From CAWBFD01 sp963788115 (GTDB lineage Bacteria > Actinomycetota > Thermoleophilia > Solirubrobacterales > 70-9): a stretch of DNA of 64,000 nt. The position numbers and the translations under genes are program-made. The stretch spans positions 434,001 to 498,000 of the forward strand of contig CAWBFD010000002.1 of NCBI GenBank assembly GCA_963788115.1, written 5' to 3'. Shown one piece after another: positions 8,247 to 16,511 of this stretch; positions within the stretch are counted from its first letter, which is position 1, and each line of letters starts with the position of its first letter. The notes beneath the pieces were generated by a model. The model was not told where the DNA came from. It did not search any database and worked only from the letters and a program-made list of their open reading frames with translations.

Positions 8247-8801
8247 TCAGGCCGCGGCGCTGCCCTCGGGAGTCACCACGAGCCACAGACCCCCGAACTC
8301 GTCGACGTTGTGACACAGCACCTGGCCGGGCTCCTCGTGCGCGTAGTAGTAGAGGGAATGGCCACCGTATGTCACCTGGGTGCTGCCGTCGTCGCGCTCG
8401 GTCGTGCCGAGTAGCTTCGAGTCGGTTCCGCCCGCCCCCCGTGGGTCACCCTCGGTGAGCACCGGGGGCCACGCCTCGGCGCACGCCCCATAGCACTCGC
8501 TGCGGGAACCCTGCTCCTTGTCGAAGAGGTAGATCGCCTGGTTCGACTCGTCGAACAGGATCGGGCCGTAGTCCGACTCCGCGATCTTGATCGTGACGCC
8601 AGGGACTCCGGCAGCTCCACCACCGCCGCCCCCGCCCTGATCGTCGCCGCCCGCGCCGCCCTTGTCCCCGCCGGCGCTCGACTGCTCGGGCGCGGTGCCC
8701 TCGGGCGGCGAAGGCGACTCGTCGTCATCGTCGCCTCCGCACCCGGCCACGGCCAGGGCCGAAGCCGCGAGCACGGTCGTAATCAAGACCTTCATCGACA
8801 T
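8247..8801 (-). CDS. Secreted lipoprotein with YxFxxD-type repeat domain
   Basis: The 184-residue protein starts with a lipoprotein signal peptide ending in LAVAGCGG, so it should be lipidated at Cys 21. An acidic run and a Gly-rich linker (about 25-65) follow. The C-terminal domain has AIYLFDKEQG, then CYGACAEAWPPVLTEG, HSLYYYAHEEPGQ and a final Gly-Leu-Trp-Leu-Val-Val strand: the predicted lipoprotein family with conserved Y-x-[FWY]-x-x-D motifs. Two Cys in CYGACAEAW may form a disulfide or bind a ligand. Function is unproven. A second Met at residue 3 is an alternative start. Confidence 0.85.
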   Translation of the reverse strand: MSMKVLITTVLAASALAVAGCGGDDDDESPSPPEGTAPEQSSAGGDKGGAGGDDQGGGGGGGAAGVPGVTIKIAESDYGPILFDESNQAIYLFDKEQGSRSECYGACAEAWPPVLTEGDPRGAGGTDSKLLGTTERDDGSTQVTYGGHSLYYYAHEEPGQVLCHNVDEFGGLWLVVTPEGSAAA

Positions 8802-9151
8802 TGAGTCGATCGTGCCGCACGGCTGTTACGGAGACCTTGCGGCCGTCCCGGGCGACCTCGGGCCCAGGTATCACCCGCCCGGGGGCCGGGCATCCAGCCC
8901 TCCTGCCCGAACGGGCATCCATGCCGGGCAGAGCCCCCGCGCGGGCGACACCCAGGCCCGAGCCCATCGATCCGGGGCGGGAACCGCCGCCCGCCCCTTC
9001 GGTAGGTGTCCTACGGCCCGTCGAGCAGGTAGTCCATGGCGCGACCCATGACGTCCGCCCGAGCGTCGGCGCCGGTGACGGCCTCGAGCCCGTAGCCGAG
9101 GAGGAGCGAGTCCTCCGCGGATGGTGCAGGGCCGCGCTCTGAGGTCCGCCG
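8802..9151. other. Gene-free stretch holding the first copy of a palindromic repeat
   Basis: No convincing coding sequence was found in these 350 bases. The notable content is an element at 8871-8948, described separately. The remainder is unremarkable GC-rich spacer between the 5' end of the lipoprotein gene and the 3' end of the sulfotransferase gene. Confidence 0.6.
8871..8948 (-). repeat. Palindromic interspersed repeat, copy A
   Basis: Bases 8897-8938 match 12617-12658 in opposite orientation at 40 of 42 positions, and similarity continues for about 20 more bases. The copy is bounded by an imperfect terminal inverted repeat: TCACCCGC at 8871-8878 against GCGGGCGA at 8941-8948. The centre folds around GGCATCCATGCC. 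It lies between genes and has no coding potential. It may be a REP-like or MITE-like element; no transposase is seen. Confidence 0.65.
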
Positions 9152-9949
9152 CTAACGGTCCAGGTGCGCGAAGTTCGGCCAGAGGGAGAGGTCGACCTCG
9201 AACCCCAGCTCCGCCAGCTCCGCGACCTCGGGCTCGTACTTTCGCATCAGGCGCCTGAGGAGCCTCCCCTCCACGCCCTTCGCCGACTTGAACGAGCGGG
9301 CGCCGCCCGTGTCGAAGCGCTTCGGGACGAAGTCGGAATCGACCCCGATGAAGCTGAGGGTCCTCGCGAGCTCCGCCGCCGGCTCGGCGAGGCAGCGCTC
9401 GTACTGGAGCACGAGGATCTGCTCGCGCGGAAAGTGCTCCAGATACCGGCGAAGCTGCGTAGCGTAGAGACCGCGCAGTAGGGCGTCCTCGGTCTTCAAC
9501 GGACGCCTGATCGCCCCTGAGCGGTAGCGCTCGATCGGATCCCGCAACAGCACCAGGAGGCGGGCGTCCGGCACGACCGCGTGAAGCTGCCCCGGCACGT
9601 GCTTGCGATGCAGGTACTCCGGCGTCCACTCGCCGGCGACCGCTCCCGGAGGCCGAGGGAAGTATTCGGCATACTCGGCGGCCAGCTCGCCTGGATCGCG
9701 CCCCACGGTCTTGCGCCCGAAGAAGTGCATCTCCTTGACCCGCGGGCCGAACACGTCGGGGTGCTCCGTGAGCATCGAGTGCCACCAGGTGGTTCCCGCG
9801 CGCTGCGCGCCCACGCCGACGAACTGGGGCAGGCCGACCTCCCATCCGGGGCCCGGCTCGGGCGGGCGCCGGCGGTCGGCGATGCGACGCCGTAGCGCTC
9901 GCCGCTGCCGTCGTCGTACGCGTCGCTCGATCGTTCGTCGGACGTTCAC
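9152..9949 (-). CDS. Sulfotransferase family protein
   Basis: The 265-residue protein has a very basic head, then the PAPS 5'-site strand and loop FVGVGAQRAGTTWWHSML near 40-57, a KEMHFFG segment, and the 3'-phosphate site LLVLLRDPIERYRSG near 130. The C-terminus ends in a Trp-Pro-Asn segment. It resembles heparan-type and bacterial single-domain sulfotransferases, and the size is typical. The acceptor is unknown. GTG start at 9949 with TAAGTT (9956-9961) six bases upstream. It is a fourth sulfotransferase-like gene within 10 kb, which makes sulfated surface material likely. Confidence 0.85.
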   Translation of the reverse strand: MNVRRTIERRVRRRQRRALRRRIADRRRPPEPGPGWEVGLPQFVGVGAQRAGTTWWHSMLTEHPDVFGPRVKEMHFFGRKTVGRDPGELAAEYAEYFPRPPGAVAGEWTPEYLHRKHVPGQLHAVVPDARLLVLLRDPIERYRSGAIRRPLKTEDALLRGLYATQLRRYLEHFPREQILVLQYERCLAEPAAELARTLSFIGVDSDFVPKRFDTGGARSFKSAKGVEGRLLRRLMRKYEPEVAELAELGFEVDLSLWPNFAHLDR

Positions 9950-9992
9950 GAGGCCAACTTAGCGACCGGCCGCCACGGCCCGCCACGGGCGG

Positions 9993-11144
9993 TCAGCGCG
10001 GCAAGGTCGGTCCCAGGATGCGGTAGGCCTTGATCCCCAGCCCGAGTCGCTCACGATCCTCGCCTCGGGAGGGGTCGAGGCCAGTGAGCTCACGCACCCG
10101 CAGCAGGCGATGGGCGATCGTGTGGCGATGCGCGAACACCACCCGCCCGGCGGCGTTCATGCTGCAATCGTTGGCCAGGTAGGCATCGAGGGTCGCGAGG
10201 AGGTCTGTCCGGTAGTGGGTGTCGTGCTCGACCAGCGGAGCGACCGTGTCGAGGTAGAAGCTCCGCACCTCCTCGGGGTTTGACGCGAGCGCCCGGAAGA
10301 GGAGCCGATAGACGCCGCCGCCGATCCCGTCGGCGAGCTGCTCGGCCATCCGGCCGTCGCGGGAGATCACCTCCAGCGCCAGCTCCGCCTCCGAGATCGC
10401 CCGGTGCAGCTCGTCCACCCGCAAACAGGAGGAGGAGAAGGCCGCCGGCCCGTAGCCGCCAAGGCGCTCGACCACGGAGCGAGCGATCGCGATCGCTCGC
10501 TCCGAGCCGACCGCGTTCGGGAGCAGTGCGTACACCCGTCCTCCGTCGAGCACCTCGGCGATCGTCCCCTGGCAGGAGCTCGCGATCAGCGCCGCCGCGT
10601 ATCTGGGCTTGGCCTCAACGTCGGCGACGACCGCCACCGCGCCCGCGCTCAAATCGCACCCGGCGCGCGCCGCTCGGCGGATCGCCTCCTCCGCACTAAC
10701 GCGGTTCGCTCGAAGATCCTCGAGCAGGCCTCCGCGTAGCTCGCGCGCCAGCTCGTCGCGCGCGTCGGCGGCCGCAACCTCGGCCAGCGTGGCCACCGCC
10801 GCCGAGTGCAGCACGACCTCACGATCCACGGCGATCTTCTGCCGCGGGCGGGCACCGTTGCTCGCGAGCGCGAGGATCGAGCCCACGCGCTCCGAGCCCG
10901 CGATCACCGGCAGCTCGACCTCGACCGCCTCGGGCCGGCTCGCCCGCTTTCCGGAGGTGATGGTGGCCACGTAGTCGACGATCTCGGGGGACGACTCGCC
11001 GGAGGGCGCCGCGGCGCTCACACCACGGGCGGGGAGCACGATCGCCACCGGCCCGCCCGCCTCGCTCGCGGCGAGCTGCGCGATCCCCTCGAGGCCCTCG
11101 CCCGCGAACACCGCGCCGAGCATGCTCGCTTGGAGGTCGTGCAT
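9993..11144 (-). CDS. PucR/CdaR-type transcriptional regulator
   Basis: The 383-residue protein ends with a PucR C-terminal helix-turn-helix: TLDAYLANDCSMNAAGR, then VFAHRHTIAHRLLRVRELTG and a short tail. The middle resembles a GGDEF-like CdaR region and the N-terminus a GAF-like sensor. PucR proteins usually control nitrogen or purine use. It starts 20 bases downstream of glnA and shares its strand, so it is probably co-transcribed and may respond to nitrogen state. The effector is unknown. Confidence 0.8.
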   Translation of the reverse strand: MHDLQASMLGAVFAGEGLEGIAQLAASEAGGPVAIVLPARGVSAAAPSGESSPEIVDYVATITSGKRASRPEAVEVELPVIAGSERVGSILALASNGARPRQKIAVDREVVLHSAAVATLAEVAAADARDELARELRGGLLEDLRANRVSAEEAIRRAARAGCDLSAGAVAVVADVEAKPRYAAALIASSCQGTIAEVLDGGRVYALLPNAVGSERAIAIARSVVERLGGYGPAAFSSSCLRVDELHRAISEAELALEVISRDGRMAEQLADGIGGGVYRLLFRALASNPEEVRSFYLDTVAPLVEHDTHYRTDLLATLDAYLANDCSMNAAGRVVFAHRHTIAHRLLRVRELTGLDPSRGEDRERLGLGIKAYRILGPTLPR

Positions 11145-11164
11145 CTCGCCCGTTCCGCCTTAGA

Positions 11165-12538
11165 TCACAGGATCGGGAGGTACCGCTCCAGCTCCCAGCG
11201 GGTGACCTGGACGCGGTACTCCTCCCACTCGTCGCGCTTGAGCTCGACGTAGCGGTCGAAGATGTGCTCGCCCAGCGCCTGGCGCACCAGCTCGGACTCG
11301 GCCAGCACCTCGATCGCCTCGCCCAGCGTCTCCGGAAGCTGCTCGATGCCGCGCGCCTCGCGCTCCGGGTGCGAGAGCTCGTAGAGGTTCGTCTCCATTG
11401 GCTCCGGGATCTCGTAGCCCCGCTCGATCCCCTCGAGGCCCGCGTGCAGCATGGCCGCGAAGGTGAGGTACGGGTTGCACGAGGGATCCGGACACCGCAG
11501 CTCACAGCGGGTGGCCTGCTCCTTGCCGGGCTGGTACATCGGCACCCGCACCAGCGCCGAGCGGTTGCGCTGCGACCAGGCGACGTAGACCGGCGCCTCG
11601 TAGCCGGGCACGAGTCGCTTGTAGCTGTTGACGTTGGGCGCGAACAGCGCCGCGATCTCCTGGGCGTGGTGGAGCAGGCCGGCGATGAAGTGCCGGGCGG
11701 TGTCGGAGAGGTGATAGTGCGCGTCCTCCTCGAAGAACGCGTTGCGCCCGTCGGCGAACAGCGACTGGTGAGTGTGCATGCCGGAGCCGTTCTCGCCGAA
11801 CAGCGGCTTCGGCATGAACGTCGCGTAGGCGCCGTGCTGGTGGGCGACCTCCTTGACCGCGATCCGGTAGCTCATCGCGTTGTCGCACATCCGCAGGCCG
11901 TCGGCGTAGCGCATGTCGATCTCGTGCTGGGACGGGCCGACCTCATGGTGCGTGTACTCGACCGGGATTCCCAGCGCCTTCAGCGCGTGGACCGTGTCGC
12001 GGCGCAGGTCGGACGCCGCATCGAGCGTGGTGAGGTCGAAGTAGCCCCCCTTGTCGAGGATGACCGGCCGGCCGTCCTCGCCCAGCTCGTCCGAGGCGAA
12101 GTAGAAGTACTCCAGCTCCGGGCCGAGGTAGTAGTGGTCGAAGCCCATCTCCTCCATGCGCGCCAGGGCGCGGCGCATGACGAATCGCGGGTCCCCCACG
12201 TACGGCTCGCCGCCGGGCCTCAGCACGTCGCAGAACAGTCGGGCCACGTTGCCCTTGCCGGATCCATTGTCCGTGCGCCAGGGCAGCATGGCGTAGGTCG
12301 AGGGGTCCGGCATCGCGACCATGTCCGACTCCTCGATCCGGTTGAAGCCGGTGATCGACGACCCGTCGAAGCCCATGCCCTCCTCGAGCGCGCCCTCGAG
12401 CTCTTCCCTGCCGACAGCGAAGGACTTGAGCTGGCCGAGGATGTCGGTGAACCAGAAGCGGATGAACTCCACTCCGTCCTCCTCGACCCGGCTCAGCAGG
12501 TCGCCGGATCCGCTCGCCGGCTTAGTGATGGTTGCCAT
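11165..12538 (-). CDS. glnA: Glutamine synthetase, type I
   Basis: A 457-residue GSI enzyme making glutamine from glutamate, ammonia and ATP. Family landmarks are MGFDGSSITGF near 55, LGPELEYFYF, HHEVGPSQHEID, NGSGMHTHQSLF and NRSALVRVP. The Tyr of METNLYELS sits where beta-type enzymes are adenylylated, but the length is that of the shorter alpha-type, so covalent control is uncertain. Start ATG 12538 has AAGGAG ten bases upstream. It follows amtB and glnB on the same strand, separated from glnB by a 173-base gap with a palindromic repeat, and precedes a PucR regulator. The group is a clear nitrogen-assimilation unit. Confidence 0.95.
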   Translation of the reverse strand: MATITKPASGSGDLLSRVEEDGVEFIRFWFTDILGQLKSFAVGREELEGALEEGMGFDGSSITGFNRIEESDMVAMPDPSTYAMLPWRTDNGSGKGNVARLFCDVLRPGGEPYVGDPRFVMRRALARMEEMGFDHYYLGPELEYFYFASDELGEDGRPVILDKGGYFDLTTLDAASDLRRDTVHALKALGIPVEYTHHEVGPSQHEIDMRYADGLRMCDNAMSYRIAVKEVAHQHGAYATFMPKPLFGENGSGMHTHQSLFADGRNAFFEEDAHYHLSDTARHFIAGLLHHAQEIAALFAPNVNSYKRLVPGYEAPVYVAWSQRNRSALVRVPMYQPGKEQATRCELRCPDPSCNPYLTFAAMLHAGLEGIERGYEIPEPMETNLYELSHPEREARGIEQLPETLGEAIEVLAESELVRQALGEHIFDRYVELKRDEWEEYRVQVTRWELERYLPIL

Positions 12539-12601
12539 TTCTCAAAACACTCCTTCAGGTTCTTGCGGTGGTGGTGTGATGAATCCGGAGGGGGTGGTGG
12601 T

Positions 12602-12689
12602 GGCGTCGCTGGTCCCGGGGGCTCTTCCCGGCATGGATGCCTGTTCGGGCAGGAGGGCGGGACGCCCGTCCCCCGGGGCCGGCGACGCC
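12602..12689 (+). repeat. Palindromic interspersed repeat, copy B
   Basis: An 88-base element bounded by perfect 8-base inverted ends, GGCGTCGC at 12602-12609 and GCGACGCC at 12682-12689. Its core (12617-12658) matches copy A near 8.9 kb in reverse orientation. It fills most of the glnB-glnA gap and could fold in the mRNA, perhaps affecting expression of glnA relative to glnB; that last point is inference. Confidence 0.7.
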
Positions 12690-12711
12690 ACCGCCCGCCC
12701 CCGAAAGCGCG

Positions 12712-13080
12712 TTACGCGGCCATCTCCGCCTCCGTGTGCGCCTGGAGGACCTCCTCGCCCTCCTCGCCGGTGCGGATCCGGATCGCCTCCTCGACGGGGA
12801 TCACGAAGATCTTCCCGTCGCCGACGTCGCCGGTCCGCGCGTGCCTGAGGATCGTCTCGATAACCAGGGACTTGTCCTTGTCCTCGACCACGCACTCGAT
12901 CTTGAGCTTCGGCCGCACGTTCACCTCGAGCGTCGACCCACGGTAGTGCTCGACGACGCCCCTCTGGCGGCCGGAGCCCTTGACCTCGGTGATCGAGAGG
13001 GATGGGAACCCCCGCTCGAGCAGCTCGGCCCGGATCGGCTCGAACGCCTCATGGCGGATGTATGCGTCGATCTTCTTCAC
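12712..13080 (-). CDS. glnB: PII nitrogen signal protein lacking Tyr51
   Basis: A 122-residue PII protein that senses 2-oxoglutarate and ATP/ADP and controls AmtB and nitrogen enzymes. Landmarks are MKKIDAYIRHEAFEPIR at the start, the T-loop GRQRGVVEHYRGSTLEV at 37-53, and TGDVGDGKIFVIPVEEAIRIRTGE. Residue 51, the Tyr uridylylated in E. coli and adenylylated in several actinobacteria, is Leu here; Tyr46 and Ser49 are present. Start GTG 13080 has GGAGGAG upstream. It begins 16 bases after the amtB stop, so the two are co-transcribed. Confidence 0.93.
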   Translation of the reverse strand: MKKIDAYIRHEAFEPIRAELLERGFPSLSITEVKGSGRQRGVVEHYRGSTLEVNVRPKLKIECVVEDKDKSLVIETILRHARTGDVGDGKIFVIPVEEAIRIRTGEEGEEVLQAHTEAEMAA

Positions 13081-13096
13081 TTGCCTCGCACTCCTC

Positions 13097-14602
13097 CTAC
13101 GCGTTCGAGGGGCTGTCGGTGGCCATCTGCGTTGCCGTTGCCGCGGCGGGCGCCGGCGCGGGCCGAGGCGCGCCCAGCGTGGGGCCGCCACCCGGATACT
13201 CCGGCTGCGGGATGAACTGCTCCGGGTACCCGTACATGCCGTGCTCGACGATGTCGAGGCCGGACTCCTCCTCCTCGGGGCTCACCCGCAGGCCAATCGT
13301 CGCCTTGATCGCGGCGAACGTGAGGTAGGAGACGGCGAACACGCAGGTGAACGCGACAACCACGCCCAACGCCTGCGCGCCCAGCTGCTCGAAGCTGCCG
13401 TTGTACCAGAGCCCGGCCTCACCGACCCCGTTCAGCTCCGCGTAGCGCGGGGAGGTGAAGATGCCGCAGGCGAGCGTGCCCCAGACTCCGGCGAGGCCGT
13501 GCGCCGAGAGGGCGCCGACCGGGTCGTCGAGGACCTTCTCGATCGCCATAACCCCGACGACCACGATCACGCCGGCGACCGCGCCGATGATCGGCGCCGC
13601 CCAGAACTCGACGTAACCGGACGGCGCGGTGATCCCGACCAGGCCGGCGATCGCGCCGTTGCCGACCATGCCGATGTCGAGCGTGCGCTGCATCAGCCGA
13701 GAGGTCACCGCCGCCGCCAGCACGCCGGCCGCCGCCGCCAGGTTGGTCACCAGAGCGATCTCGGCGAAGCGGTTGCCGATGGCGCCGAGGGTCGACCCGG
13801 GGTTGAACCCGAACCACCCCAGCCACAGGATGAGGATCCCGAGGCCGACGAGCGGCATCGAGTGCCCCGGGATCGCCCGCGGCTTGCCGTTGCCGTCGTA
13901 CTTGCCGATCCGCGGGCCCAGCAGCAGCAACGCCGCTAGGGCTCCGGTGGCGCCGATCAGGTGGACCACCGTCGACCCGGCGAAGTCCTGCATGCCGATG
14001 TTGACCTGCAGCCAGCCCCCGCCGAAGATCCAGTGGCTGATCACCGGGTAGATGACCGACGCGAAGATGACCGCGTAGATCACGTAGGCGGCGAACTTGA
14101 TCCGCTCCAGGGTCGTTCCCCAGACGATCGCGAGCGAGACAGCGCAGAACACAAACTGGAAGAACAGCAACGCCGCCGGGCTGATCGGGGCGATCTCCAG
14201 CAGCGGGAACTGGGTCACTGCCTCCTGCGCGGTCGACCCGACGTCCAGGAAGAAGCCCGAGGTCCCCGCAATCGCCCCGGCACCGCCAAAGGCGAGCGCG
14301 AACCCGACCGCCCAGTAGCAGATCGCCGCGATCGAGAAGTTGACCAGGATCTTGGCGATGCCGGTCCCGGCGTTCTTCCCTCGCGAGAACCCGATCTCCA
14401 GGAGGGCGAAGCCTGCCTGCATGAACATCACCAGGACGGCGGCCACGACCACCCACATCGTGTTGAGGCTGCCGTCCGTTTCGGCGAGCCCTCCCTTCAG
14501 CCTGTCGATCGCCGCCGACGGGTCCTGCCCCATGGCGACGCCGGGAAACGCGAGCAGCGCGACGAGGCCGAGGCCCGCGGCCACCGCATACCTTCGTCTC
14601 AT
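13097..14602 (-). CDS. amtB: Ammonium transporter
   Basis: A 501-residue Amt/Mep/Rh channel with a cleavable signal peptide (ending near AMGQD) and eleven expected helices. The twin pore histidines lie in STVVHLIGATGAL and GALSAHGLAGVWGTL. Other marks are FFQFVFCAVSLAIVWG and GWFGFNPGSTL. The cytoplasmic tail is long and Pro/Ala-rich. ATG 14602 was preferred to GTG 14611 because AAGGAG then lies ten bases upstream rather than touching the start. It leads the amtB-glnB-glnA unit; PII probably plugs the channel when nitrogen is plentiful. Confidence 0.95.
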   Translation of the reverse strand: MRRRYAVAAGLGLVALLAFPGVAMGQDPSAAIDRLKGGLAETDGSLNTMWVVVAAVLVMFMQAGFALLEIGFSRGKNAGTGIAKILVNFSIAAICYWAVGFALAFGGAGAIAGTSGFFLDVGSTAQEAVTQFPLLEIAPISPAALLFFQFVFCAVSLAIVWGTTLERIKFAAYVIYAVIFASVIYPVISHWIFGGGWLQVNIGMQDFAGSTVVHLIGATGALAALLLLGPRIGKYDGNGKPRAIPGHSMPLVGLGILILWLGWFGFNPGSTLGAIGNRFAEIALVTNLAAAAGVLAAAVTSRLMQRTLDIGMVGNGAIAGLVGITAPSGYVEFWAAPIIGAVAGVIVVVGVMAIEKVLDDPVGALSAHGLAGVWGTLACGIFTSPRYAELNGVGEAGLWYNGSFEQLGAQALGVVVAFTCVFAVSYLTFAAIKATIGLRVSPEEEESGLDIVEHGMYGYPEQFIPQPEYPGGGPTLGAPRPAPAPAAATATQMATDSPSNA

Positions 14603-15043
14603 CCGATACACACTCCTTGCCCACCGGGCGCTCGCCCGGGTCGCGGTTGCGGGAATGCGTTCGAACTTAGGTGCGCGCGTTGGTCAAGTCTTTGGCCGTC
14701 TGGCGAGACTTAGGCCCCCGAGGTTGTCCACACGGTCGATCCCAGGCACGGATGGCCTGGCCGCGCGGGCCAGCGATCCCCATCTCACCCCACAGGGGAT
14801 CCCCACCCACGCGGGTGAGGCGGATCCGGGGCGTACAGCGACCCGGATCCGCCTCACGGTGGCCTGGCAGAGTGTCCGGGCGATCATGCGCATCGAAGTC
14901 ACGGTGGGGATGCTGACGCCGGGCCTCCTCGCCACGACCGCGTGCGGCCCCGAGGCGGACGAGGCGGAGCGGGGCACCGACGGGATCGTCCCGCCACCCC
15001 ACGCCCGCTGGCAGTACCAGCTCCAGGCATCTCGACTCAGCCT
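14603..15043. other. Gene-free stretch upstream of the nitrogen unit
   Basis: These 441 bases between the amtB start and the 3' end of the E2 gene contain no convincing gene. They must hold the nitrogen-unit promoter. A strong perfect hairpin lies at 14815-14857. I saw no clear GlnR-type operator. Confidence 0.55.
14815..14857. terminator. Perfect 16-base-pair hairpin
   Basis: GTGAGGCGGATCCGGG at 14815-14830 is exactly complementary to 14842-14857, with an 11-base loop. No T-run follows on either side. It may end transcription of the E2 operon from the right, act as a barrier between two divergent units, or be a palindromic repeat seen once. Confidence 0.45.
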
Positions 15044-16378
15044 CTAGAGCGCCAGTGAGAGGGGCTCTTCCAGGTGCGCCCGGATCCGCCCCAGGAACTG
15101 GGCGGCGTCGGCCCCGTACAGGATCCGGTGATCACAGGCGATGGTCACGCCCATGAGCTTGGCGGTGGCGAGCTCGCCGCCCCTGACCACCGCCTTGTCG
15201 GCGATCTCGCCAACCGCCAGGATCGCCGCCTGAGGCGGGTTGATCACGGCGGAGAAGTTGGAGATCCCGTACATGCCCAGGTTGGACACCGTGAACGTCC
15301 CACCCGAGAGCTCGGGTGGGGTGACGCTGCCGTCGCGCACCCGCTGCGCCACGGCGCGCGCCTCCTCGGCGATCTGGCGCAGGCCCTTGAGGTCGGCGTC
15401 GAAGATGGTGGGGACGACAAGGGCGTCGCGGGCGGCAACCGCAACCCCGACATTCACCCGCGAGTAGAGCTCCAGCTTGCCGTCCTTGTACGCGCCGTTG
15501 GCCCGAGGGTAGTCGCGCAGAGCGAGCGCGCAGGCCTTGACCACGAGGTCGTTCAGGGAAGGGACCACATCGCCCTCGGACGCGGCCGCCTTGACGCGGG
15601 AGCGCGCCTCGAACGCCGCCCCCATGTCGATCTCGGCGGAGAGGTAGAAATGCGGGGCCGTCGCCTTCGACTCGGCCATCCGCCGGGCGATCGTCTGCTG
15701 AAGCCGATTGAGCTCGATGACCTCGACCTCGCCCTTCGCCGTCTCGGGTCGCTCGCTGACGCCTGCGGGAGCCGCGGCGGGCGCCGGCGCCTCGGGGGCC
15801 GCTGCGGGGGCCTCGGCCCGCTCCACGTCGGCCTTGACTATCCGCCCGCCCGGACCCGAGCCCTGGAGCTGAGCGAGGTCGAGGCCGCGCTCGCGAGCGA
15901 TGCGGCGAGCGAGCGGCGACGCCTTCACGCGGCCGTCGCCCTCGGGCGGGGCCGGGGCCTCCTCGGCGGGCGCCACGGGGGCGGGACGCTCTGCGGTCGC
16001 GGTCGCGGGGCTCGGGGGAGCAGGGGCCGGTTCGGCCTCCTCGGCTTCCTCGGTTTCCTCGGCGCCGGCCTCGGCGGGCGCCTCCTCGGCCTCCGCCTCC
16101 TCCGGCTCGGCCGGCGCGCCGTCGGCGTCCGCAGGCGCCTCGCCGGGCTCGCCCACCCGGGCGATCACCTGGCCGATCGGGAGCGTCTCCCCCTCGGGCG
16201 CGGTGATCTCGATCAGGGTCCCGGCGGCGTCGGCCTCATAGACCATGTTCGCCTTGTCGGTCTCGATCTCGACCAGCTCGTCGCCGACCGTGACCTCGTC
16301 GCCCACCGACTTGAGCCAGCTGAGAATCGTGCCCTCCTCCATCGAGTCGGACAGACGGGGCATAACTATGTCTTGCAT
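15044..16378 (-). CDS. pdhC: 2-oxoacid dehydrogenase E2 (dihydrolipoamide acyltransferase)
   Basis: The 444-residue E2 core protein has a lipoyl domain (lipoyl Lys in IETDKANMV near 43), an Ala/Pro/Glu-rich linker (about 80-140), a peripheral subunit-binding domain (VKASPLARRIARERG near 150) and a catalytic domain (about 215-444). The active-site block reads CDHRILYGADAAQFL: the His is present but the usual Asp of HxxxDG is Tyr. It transfers the acyl group to CoA. It is last in the GntR-E1alpha-E1beta-E2 operon, 133 bases after E1beta. No E3 gene is nearby. Pyruvate is the likely substrate, but acetoin or branched-chain acids are possible. Confidence 0.9.
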   Translation of the reverse strand: MQDIVMPRLSDSMEEGTILSWLKSVGDEVTVGDELVEIETDKANMVYEADAAGTLIEITAPEGETLPIGQVIARVGEPGEAPADADGAPAEPEEAEAEEAPAEAGAEETEEAEEAEPAPAPPSPATATAERPAPVAPAEEAPAPPEGDGRVKASPLARRIARERGLDLAQLQGSGPGGRIVKADVERAEAPAAAPEAPAPAAAPAGVSERPETAKGEVEVIELNRLQQTIARRMAESKATAPHFYLSAEIDMGAAFEARSRVKAAASEGDVVPSLNDLVVKACALALRDYPRANGAYKDGKLELYSRVNVGVAVAARDALVVPTIFDADLKGLRQIAEEARAVAQRVRDGSVTPPELSGGTFTVSNLGMYGISNFSAVINPPQAAILAVGEIADKAVVRGGELATAKLMGVTIACDHRILYGADAAQFLGRIRAHLEEPLSLAL

Positions 16379-16511
16379 GCCGCCTCCGCCGCTCCCGCAA
16401 GTAACACCTTGCCCTCGGCTTTCGCCTCGGGCCTACTTCTGCTCCCGCGTCCGGGGGCGGCATGGTCTCTGGTGGGACGGTCTAGGCCTGACACCAGAGC
16501 GTCAGTGTCTA

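Noticed and set aside
11264..12946. Long plus-strand open frame (560 codons)
   Set aside because: Antisense shadow of glnA and glnB; Arg/Asp-rich low-complexity translation.
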